DNA of 20,012 nucleotides from RAM1 sp943372585 (lineage in GTDB: Bacteria; Pseudomonadota; Gammaproteobacteria; Burkholderiales; Burkholderiaceae_C), in NCBI GenBank assembly GCA_943372585.1, contig CALRZF020000024.1:1-20012 (forward strand), written 5' to 3'. The translations under genes and the position numbers were made by a program. Of this stretch, positions 14,981 to 20,012 are shown piece by piece (position 1 is the stretch's first letter; every line of letters starts with the position of its first letter). The notes under the pieces were generated by a model, which saw only the letters and a list, made by a program, of their open reading frames with translations, was not told the DNA's origin and did no database searches.

Positions 14981-16727
14981 GGGTGTAGCGCGCCGCTGCG
15001 CCCTCGGGTGTTTTTTGCAGCGCCCAGTGCTTGTCGTGAAAGGCCGCAACGGCCGGCCGGTGTGCGATGGAAACCAGCGCCCCATTCGCTTGCCGGACAT
15101 GGGTTATCAGCTTTTCATACACCGCATGTTCAGTGGCTTCATCCAGTGCGCTGGTGGCTTCGTCGGCGAATACCCATCGCGGCTTTCGCAGCAGCACGCG
15201 TGCAACGGCCAGGCGCTGCTGCTCGCCCCCCGACAGCTTTTGCGCCCATGCGTCTTCATCGTCCAGACGGCTGGACAGATGCGGCAGCTGCGCATCAGCC
15301 AGTGCCTGGCGCAAATCTTCATCCGTGTAGTCGCTCGACGGTGACGGGTAAGTCAATGCGTCGCGCAGACGCCCGTTGGGTACATACGGACGCTGGGGAA
15401 TGAACATGGCGTCCTGCGGCACCTCTGCATGGCCGCTGGCAAACGGCCAGATGCCCGCAAACGCGCGAAACAGGGTGGACTTGCCGCTGCCCGACGGACC
15501 CTGCAGCAACACAGTGTCGCCCGCTTGGGCCGACAGCGATGCGCCCGACAGCAGCGTGGCGCCATCGGGCAGGTTGATGGTCAGGTCCTGTGTATTGAGT
15601 TGGTCCGCCGTGTGGATCTGCAGGCTGGCATGTGCATTGGCCTGCGCGCGCATGGCTTCTTCAAAACTCGTCAGGCGGTCGGTGGTGGCGCGCCAGGCGG
15701 CGATGCTATCGTAGTTGTCCACGATCCAGGACAGCGAATCCTGCACACGGCCGAACGCAGAGTTGACCTGCATGAGCTGGCCCAGCTGGATCGCCCCGCT
15801 GAAAAACCGCGGCGCCTGCACGATAAACGCGAAGATGACGGACGCCTGGCCGAATGACGCGGTGAAGGCCACCAGGTTCTTCTGCTTGCGAATGAGTTGC
15901 AGGTAGTTGTTGAGCACCGCGCCAAAACGCGTATCCAGCTGGTGGTGCTCCACCGTCTGGCCGCGGTCCAGCGCGATCGCCTCGCTGTATTCGCGTACGC
16001 GCACCAGGTGGTGGCGAAAGTCCGCCTCATAGCGCTGCTGCTGGAAGTTCAGGTTGATCAGCGGCCGGCCGATGTAGTGGGTGATGATGGTGCCCACGGC
16101 GCAGTAGGCCAGAGCAATCCACACCATGGAGCCCGCGATGGTGTAGGTCTGCCCACCCAGTGAAAAGCTGGCCGTTCCTGACAGGCCCCACAGAATGCCG
16201 ACGAAGCTGATGAGCGTGACTGCCGCGTTCAACAGGCCCATCGTCAGCGACACCGTGTAGCTGGTGAACAGCTGCATGTCTTCCTGAATGCGCTGGTCCG
16301 GGTTGTCGGGCGTGGTACCGGTGGTCGCGGCGTAACGCGCCAGTTCCAGCCGGTAGAAAGTGTTGTCTGCCATCCAGCGGCCGAGGTAGTCGCGTGTCAT
16401 CCAGGCGCGCCAGCGCATCTGGAACAACTGGGTCAGATAAAACTTGAGGATGGCAATGACGATGAATGCAGCAGCGATCCAGCAGAAGAACACGATCTCC
16501 TTCCAGAACGTTGCCTGGTCCTTGTTCTGCAGCGCATCGTAGAAGCGCCCGTACCACTCGTTGTTGAGCACCAGCATGTAGACGGTGCCCAGGTTCAGCG
16601 TGACGATGCTGAACAGCAGGCCGCGCGCCAGCCATTTCTCTTCAGACTTGAAATACGGCGCAACCAGCGCCGAGATACGGCGTGCGGTCTGGGCAAAAGT
16701 GGCGGCTCGGCCAGCGGGCAAGTTCAT
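14961..16727 (-). CDS. Fused permease/ATPase ABC transporter, YddA/SbmA-like (ABCD-type)
   Basis: A 588-residue half-transporter. The membrane domain (about 1-330) has several helices, e.g. LARGLLFSIVTLNLGTVYML and IVFFCWIAAAFIVIAILKFY, plus family landmarks NNEWYGRFYDALQ, MRWRAWMTRDYL and NPDQRIQED. The ATPase domain carries Walker A GPSGSGKST (410-418), IPQRPYVPNGRLRDALTYP after it, signature LSGGEQQR, and Walker B WVFADEATSALDE. This arrangement matches the SbmA/BacA-like 'vitamin B12/bleomycin/antimicrobial peptide' transporters (E. coli YddA, mycobacterial Rv1819c); the substrate is unknown. The ATG at 16727 is chosen because AGGAG lies eight bases upstream; the frame continues to 16799 but overlaps the upstream nucleotidase gene. 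It is third in the gspF-nucleotidase-ABC series, after a 68-base gap containing a small hairpin. Confidence 0.92.
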   Translation of the reverse strand: MNLPAGRAATFAQTARRISALVAPYFKSEEKWLARGLLFSIVTLNLGTVYMLVLNNEWYGRFYDALQNKDQATFWKEIVFFCWIAAAFIVIAILKFYLTQLFQMRWRAWMTRDYLGRWMADNTFYRLELARYAATTGTTPDNPDQRIQEDMQLFTSYTVSLTMGLLNAAVTLISFVGILWGLSGTASFSLGGQTYTIAGSMVWIALAYCAVGTIITHYIGRPLINLNFQQQRYEADFRHHLVRVREYSEAIALDRGQTVEHHQLDTRFGAVLNNYLQLIRKQKNLVAFTASFGQASVIFAFIVQAPRFFSGAIQLGQLMQVNSAFGRVQDSLSWIVDNYDSIAAWRATTDRLTSFEEAMRAQANAHASLQIHTADQLNTQDLTINLPDGATLLSGASLSAQAGDTVLLQGPSGSGKSTLFRAFAGIWPFASGHAEVPQDAMFIPQRPYVPNGRLRDALTYPSPSSDYTDEDLRQALADAQLPHLSSRLDDEDAWAQKLSGGEQQRLAVARVLLRKPRWVFADEATSALDEATEHAVYEKLITHVRQANGALVSIAHRPAVAAFHDKHWALQKTPEGAAARYTLRQQPA

Positions 16728-16750
16728 CGGGGGGCTCCTGCCGGAAACGT

Positions 16751-16769
16751 ATGCCGGCGTTTGCGGCAT
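16751..16769. other. Small hairpin between the nucleotidase and ABC transporter genes
   Basis: A six-base-pair inverted repeat ATGCCG (16751-16756) / CGGCAT (16764-16769) with a seven-base loop and no T-tract. It lies in the 68-base gap on the minus-strand transcript. It may be a processing or attenuation signal, or nothing. Confidence 0.3.
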
Positions 16770-16795
16770 CGTAGCGGAGCCCGCCGCCTCAGGCT

Positions 16796-17695
16796 TCAAC
16801 CGGGGTTGGAAATGCCGCTGGCGACATGGCCCGAGGGCACATGGCGCGCGGCGGAGTCCACATGGCCTGTCTGGTCGTCAAAGAAGAAATCGGGTTCGAA
16901 CTCGCGCAGGAATTCTCCCTTGGGCAGCCCGCCCAGGAACATCGCTTCGTCCACGTCGATGTTCCAGTTCATCAGGGTGCGGATGGCGCGTTCATGCGCA
17001 GGGGCGCTGCGCGCAGTAACCAGCGCAGTGCGGATACGCATGGTGGGCGTGCCCGCCTGCTGCAGCCGGTGCAGCGCGGCCAGCAATGGTTTGAAGGGAC
17101 CTTCTGGCAGCGGTTGTGCAGCCTTGTCGCGCTCGTGCTGCTGGAACGCAACCAGGCCTTGGGCCTGGAACACACGCTCTGCTTCGTCGGAAAACAGCAC
17201 GGCATCGCCGTCAAAGGCGATGCGCACTTCATGGGGATAAGCGTCGGATGCCAGCATGGAATGCGGATAGACCTGCGCCGCCGGCACACTGGCAGCGAGC
17301 GCCGCGCGCACGTCGCTCAGGTGCGTTGAGAGGAACAGGTTGGCATTCAGCGGCTTCAGGTAACGCCACGGCGGCTGCCCGCGTGTGAAGCTGCCGCGTT
17401 CAATGGGCAGCCCGTAATGCTGTGCCGAGCGGAAGACGCGCATGCCCGACACCGGGTCATTGCGCGACAGGATGACGACTTCCACGCGCTGCGCGTCCGA
17501 ATCGTTGAACGCCAGCAGCTTGCGCACCAGCGAAAACGCCACACCAGGCTTGGCGGGTTGGTCCAGCCGCTGCAACTGCAGCTGCATATAGGCGCGGTCG
17601 TCGCCCTGCTCGAAGATCTGGTTTTCTTCTTCAAAGTCGAACAGTGCGCGCGACGAAATCGCAACCACCAGTTTGCCGTCCAGTGAGACACCCAT
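16796..17695 (-). CDS. Cytosolic 5'-nucleotidase, cN-I-like (PF06189 family)
   Basis: A 299-residue soluble protein. Sequence landmarks closely follow animal cytosolic 5'-nucleotidase 1A. They are AISSRALFDFEEENQIF (12-28), VVILSRNDPVSGMRVFRSAQHYGL (73-96), the HAD-type motif FDGDAVLFSDE (161-171) with the nucleophile/acid aspartates D162 and D164, TARS (227-230), the lysine motif FLGGLPKGEFL (253-263) and FFFDDQ (270-275). The family removes phosphate from AMP, IMP or deoxynucleotides; the bacterial role is little studied. The ATG overlaps the gspF stop by one base (TGATG on the minus strand), so translation is probably coupled to gspF although no functional link is known. Length is normal and no signal peptide is present. 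Confidence 0.92.
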   Translation of the reverse strand: MGVSLDGKLVVAISSRALFDFEEENQIFEQGDDRAYMQLQLQRLDQPAKPGVAFSLVRKLLAFNDSDAQRVEVVILSRNDPVSGMRVFRSAQHYGLPIERGSFTRGQPPWRYLKPLNANLFLSTHLSDVRAALAASVPAAQVYPHSMLASDAYPHEVRIAFDGDAVLFSDEAERVFQAQGLVAFQQHERDKAAQPLPEGPFKPLLAALHRLQQAGTPTMRIRTALVTARSAPAHERAIRTLMNWNIDVDEAMFLGGLPKGEFLREFEPDFFFDDQTGHVDSAARHVPSGHVASGISNPG

Positions 17696-18936
17696 CAGCG
17701 CACCAACTGGTTGAGCTGGATGATCGGCAGCAAAACGGCCAGCACGATCAGCATCACCATCAGACCCATGGCCACGATGAGCAGGGGCTCCAGGATGGTG
17801 GCCAGTTGCATGGCACGCCGTTGCACCTCGGCGCTGAGCTGCGCGGCTGCGCGTTGCAGCATCACCGGGAGCTGGCCCGTTTGTTCGCCCAGGCGGGCAA
17901 ACATGCCCAGCAGACCGGGAAAGCGCTTTTTCTGCGTCAGGGCTGACGCCAGCGGCGCGCCTTCGCGCACCAGCACCAGAGCGTCCAGCGCGTCGGCACG
18001 CATGGCCCGGTTACCGAGGGTTTCCGCCGCAGCTTGCAGGGCCTTCAGGATCGGCACCCCAGCCGACGCCAGCATGGCCAAGGTGCTGGCGAACCGTGCA
18101 GCGTTGTATCCGCGCGACAGCTTTCCGATCAGTGGGAGTTTGAGCCACGCGGTATCAAAGGTCTGGCGGAACGCGTCGTTGCGCAGCGCAAAGTGCAATC
18201 CGGTACCCGCCAATACCAACAACAGAAGCATGAGCCAGCCATAACTGCGCACGGCGCTGCTGAGCCCCAGCATCACAGTTGTCAGAAAGGGAAGCGACCG
18301 TTTGGTGCCCGCAAATACGTTGGCGACCTGCGGCACAACATAGCCGACCAGAAAAAGCACGATCACGATGGCAATCAGCGTCACGATGGCCGGGTACAAC
18401 ATGGCGCCGGCCAGTTTGGCCTTCAGCAACTGCCGCTCTTCCAGGTCATCGGCCAGCCGCTCGAGCACCAGACCCAGGTTGCCGCTTTGCTCCCCTGCGC
18501 TGATCACGGCCACGTAGATGTCTGAAAATTCACCGGGATGCTGCGCCAGTGCTCGCGCAAATGAGGAGCCGGCGTTTACTTCAGATCTCAAGCCGGCGAC
18601 CAAGTCGCGCAAGGATTCTTCTTCGGCTTCTTCTGTCAGCGCCGTGAGCGCCCGCTCCAGCGGGAGACCTGACGAAACAAGCCCGGCAAGCTGGCGCGTC
18701 CAGACGGACAGGCCTGTGCTGCTGAAAACACGTCGTTTGAACAGGGTGCGCGCTGAATAGGCCCCGCTTTGTCCGCTTGTGCCTTGCCCGGTAGATGAGT
18801 GAACCGGTTCGACCAACAGGGGAACCAGTGACTGACCTCTAAGCAAACTTCGTGCCGACTTTGCGGTATCGGCCTCCATAACACCCCGACGGGTGGCGCC
18901 ATGCGTGTCCAAGGCCTCAAAGGTGTATGCGGGCAT
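17695..18936 (-). CDS. gspF: GspF/PilC-family inner-membrane platform protein of type II secretion
   Basis: 413 residues, the usual GspF length. It begins with the typical short N-terminal segment (MPAYTFEALDTHGATRRGVMEADT). Two T2SSF domains follow (about 77-200 and 277-400), each with the Arg/Gln-Leu-Ala-Gly-Leu pattern: TRQLAGLVSSGLPLERALTAL and ASTLAMLASAGVPILKALQA. Hydrophobic helices lie near 181-203, 232-250 and 382-405. GspF anchors the assembly ATPase GspE and drives pseudopilus growth. GspF is favoured over PilC by the N-terminus and GSSFARALAQHPGEFSDIYVAVISAGEQSGNLG-type spacing, but without neighbours this is moderate. No gspE, gspG or other gsp gene is adjacent; it heads a minus-strand series. 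The upstream ribosome site is weak. Confidence 0.93.
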   Translation of the reverse strand: MPAYTFEALDTHGATRRGVMEADTAKSARSLLRGQSLVPLLVEPVHSSTGQGTSGQSGAYSARTLFKRRVFSSTGLSVWTRQLAGLVSSGLPLERALTALTEEAEEESLRDLVAGLRSEVNAGSSFARALAQHPGEFSDIYVAVISAGEQSGNLGLVLERLADDLEERQLLKAKLAGAMLYPAIVTLIAIVIVLFLVGYVVPQVANVFAGTKRSLPFLTTVMLGLSSAVRSYGWLMLLLLVLAGTGLHFALRNDAFRQTFDTAWLKLPLIGKLSRGYNAARFASTLAMLASAGVPILKALQAAAETLGNRAMRADALDALVLVREGAPLASALTQKKRFPGLLGMFARLGEQTGQLPVMLQRAAAQLSAEVQRRAMQLATILEPLLIVAMGLMVMLIVLAVLLPIIQLNQLVR

Positions 18937-19077
18937 CGCCGGATTATCGACGGTTGCAGGAAATGTGACGTCGATAAAAGCGCATCCGCCAAGTCATGGA
19001 CTATTTACGCAGAATTTCTGTTACATATCAGGCAGGTGCATTCGAATGTTGAGGTGTATTCGCAGGGCTTTTCAAGT

Positions 19078-19107
19078 GTTACAGACCACAACTTCTGCAT
19101 CTAGAAT
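19078..19107 (+). promoter_or_regulatory. Candidate distal promoter of the DUF11-repeat gene
   Basis: -35-like GTTACA (19078-19083), an 18-base spacer, and -10 TAGAAT (19102-19107, five of six to consensus). It lies about 230 bases before the proposed start codon. Confidence 0.35.
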
Positions 19108-19186
19108 CCAGCTTGTTTGCGTACAGACTTGGGTATGTGACTTTGTGCGCAGAACCTTCACTTATTCCCGCCCCACAAGACATGAT

Positions 19187-19216
19187 TTGTTACAAAGACT
19201 CCTCATCCACTAGACT
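19187..19216 (+). promoter_or_regulatory. Candidate proximal promoter of the DUF11-repeat gene
   Basis: -35-like TTGTTA (19187-19192), an 18-base spacer, and -10-like TAGACT (19211-19216). It would start transcription near 19223, giving a leader of roughly 115 bases. Confidence 0.4.
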
Positions 19217-19336
19217 CAGAACCCTTGTGTAACGACGTGTTAACTGTGCGTAAAAAGGTCAGACAAGAAGAATTGGGGTAGCAGCGTTTTGAACCTGTTT
19301 GGGGCCACCGTCTGGGGGCGATTGTCGCGGCTGAAA

Positions 19337-20012
19337 ATGTCGACGGCGCGAGCATTGCTCGCGGCGTTGGCGGGGGTCATGCTGTGTCTTTTCCTCCCAC
19401 TGGTGGCACACGCGCAAACCTCCGTTACCAACATCGCAACCATTACCCCACCCGCTTCGGTGGTGAACAGCAACCCTTCCGCGTCCTGTACTGGGGCCGG
19501 GGTATGTTCTGCGGCTGACACCGACACGGTGCTCACCAGTTCGGATCTGAGCATCACCAAAACCGCCAGCGTGACCGCTGGTACTGCGGGAGTGACGTTC
19601 ACGTATGTCATCCGGTTTGGTAACGCGGGCCCCAGCACGGCCCAGAACGTCACGTTGACGGATTCCCTGGCTGCTGCGGGGCTGACGCTCGTGAGTGCCG
19701 TGGCCAGTTCCGGCACTCTCAACACATCAACCGGGGGCGTGACGCTGACGTTGGCAAGTCTGGCGTCTGGTGCGTCGGGCACGTTGACCTTGAGTGTGGT
19801 GGCGACGGCCGCTGCAGGCTCCATCACCAACGCTGCAACCATCACCAGTACAACAGCCGACCCCACGCCGGCCAACAACACCAGCACCGTGACCATATCG
19901 CGGGTTGTCAGTGCGGATCTGAGCGTTACCAAAACCGCCAGCGTCAGCGCCGGTACGGTGGGGTCAACATTCACTTACGTTATTACCTATGCGAATGCGG
20001 GGCCCAGTGCTG
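19337..20012 (+). CDS. Secreted DUF11-repeat surface protein (5' part, runs off the window)
   Basis: An open frame reaching the right edge with no stop; 225 residues are visible. It has a Sec signal peptide MSTARALLAALAGVMLCLFL...AHA (cleavage near residue 26). A short Thr-rich segment with a cysteine pair (C51, C57) follows. A DUF11-type beta-sandwich domain comes next, from SSDLSITKTASV (68) through TFTYVIRFGNAGPSTAQNVTLTDSL. A second copy begins at 192 (SADLSVTKTASVSAG), exactly 124 residues later. DUF11 repeats occur in large exported or surface proteins of bacteria, often hundreds to thousands of residues long; the function is structural or adhesive at best guess. Start uncertain: ATG 19337 is used. 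An in-frame TTG at 19289 with GGGG some ten bases upstream would add 16 residues and lengthen the signal peptide. The in-frame stop upstream is the TAA near 19241. Confidence 0.85.
   Translation, partial: MSTARALLAALAGVMLCLFLPLVAHAQTSVTNIATITPPASVVNSNPSASCTGAGVCSAADTDTVLTSSDLSITKTASVTAGTAGVTFTYVIRFGNAGPSTAQNVTLTDSLAAAGLTLVSAVASSGTLNTSTGGVTLTLASLASGASGTLTLSVVATAAAGSITNAATITSTTADPTPANNTSTVTISRVVSADLSVTKTASVSAGTVGSTFTYVITYANAGPSA
19541..20012 (+). repeat. Tandem 372-base coding repeat (DUF11 units)
   Basis: The stretch starting GGATCTGAGC at 19543 recurs at 19915, a spacing of 372 bases (124 codons). It continues with near-identical ACCAAAACCGCCAGCGT blocks and many synonymous differences afterwards. 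The second unit is cut by the window edge after about 98 bases. Confidence 0.85.

Larger units (their letters stand above)
18937..19336. other. 400-base divergent intergenic region, lower GC
   Basis: Between the divergent gspF and the DUF11-repeat gene. From about 18975 to 19260 base composition is visibly more AT-rich than the flanking genes. No convincing coding frame, tRNA or CIRCE/HexR-like palindrome was found. It contains two plausible plus-strand promoters (listed separately). Confidence 0.6.

Noticed and set aside
19240..19974. 244-residue minus-strand open frame opposite the DUF11 gene
   Set aside because: It is Val/Ala/Thr-rich and mirrors the repeated plus-strand coding region, which has a signal peptide and DUF11 motifs; the antisense frame is a shadow.

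Overview
The window is a GC-rich chromosomal segment of a betaproteobacterium, most likely a member of the Comamonadaceae (Acidovorax/Polaromonas-like). The basis is the high GC, the gene families, and the zwf-hexR, tal-pgi and CIRCE-groESL arrangements. No tRNA, rRNA, insertion sequence, CRISPR array or phage gene was seen. The species call is inference from gene content only.

Layout. 1-578 is the 3' end of a peptide/nickel-type ABC transporter ATPase. 610-2943 (minus) is a zwf-hexR operon: glucose-6-phosphate dehydrogenase followed by the KDPG-responsive regulator HexR. Divergent from zwf, 3111-7420 (plus) is a tightly packed three-gene ABC importer (periplasmic binding protein, fused double permease, ATPase). 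It belongs to the FbpABC/AfuABC superfamily usually labelled 'iron(III)'. A minus-strand lipocalin (7427-8059) separates it from a translationally overlapping tal-pgi pair (8201-10707). A two-way terminator separates pgi from the convergent groES-groL operon (minus, 10807-12796). That operon has a perfect CIRCE element and a promoter readable by both the housekeeping and the heat-shock sigma factor. Next on the plus strand come a small conserved-looking protein of unknown function, a DMT/EamA permease and queC (queuosine/preQ0 synthesis). The minus strand from 18936 down to 14961 carries gspF (inner-membrane secretion/pilus platform protein), a cytosolic 5'-nucleotidase of the cN-I type, and a fused YddA/SbmA-like ABC transporter whose end overlaps queC. 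The right edge holds a roughly 400-base regulatory gap of lower GC and the start of a secreted DUF11-repeat protein that runs off the window.

How it works together. The left half looks like one hexose-phosphate module: Pgi, Zwf and Tal interconvert and oxidise glucose-6-phosphate and fructose-6-phosphate, and HexR senses the Entner-Doudoroff intermediate. The most interesting observation is that the zwf/transporter intergenic region contains two separate HexR-like palindromes. One is just upstream of zwf, and the other lies 14 bases before the transporter's first start codon. With the transporter's similarity to the sugar-phosphate importer AfuABC and its lack of an iron-binding tyrosine pair, this suggests a HexR-controlled importer of hexose phosphates (or another sugar-linked substrate) rather than an iron transporter. 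This is a prediction; substrate and regulation are not proven by sequence.
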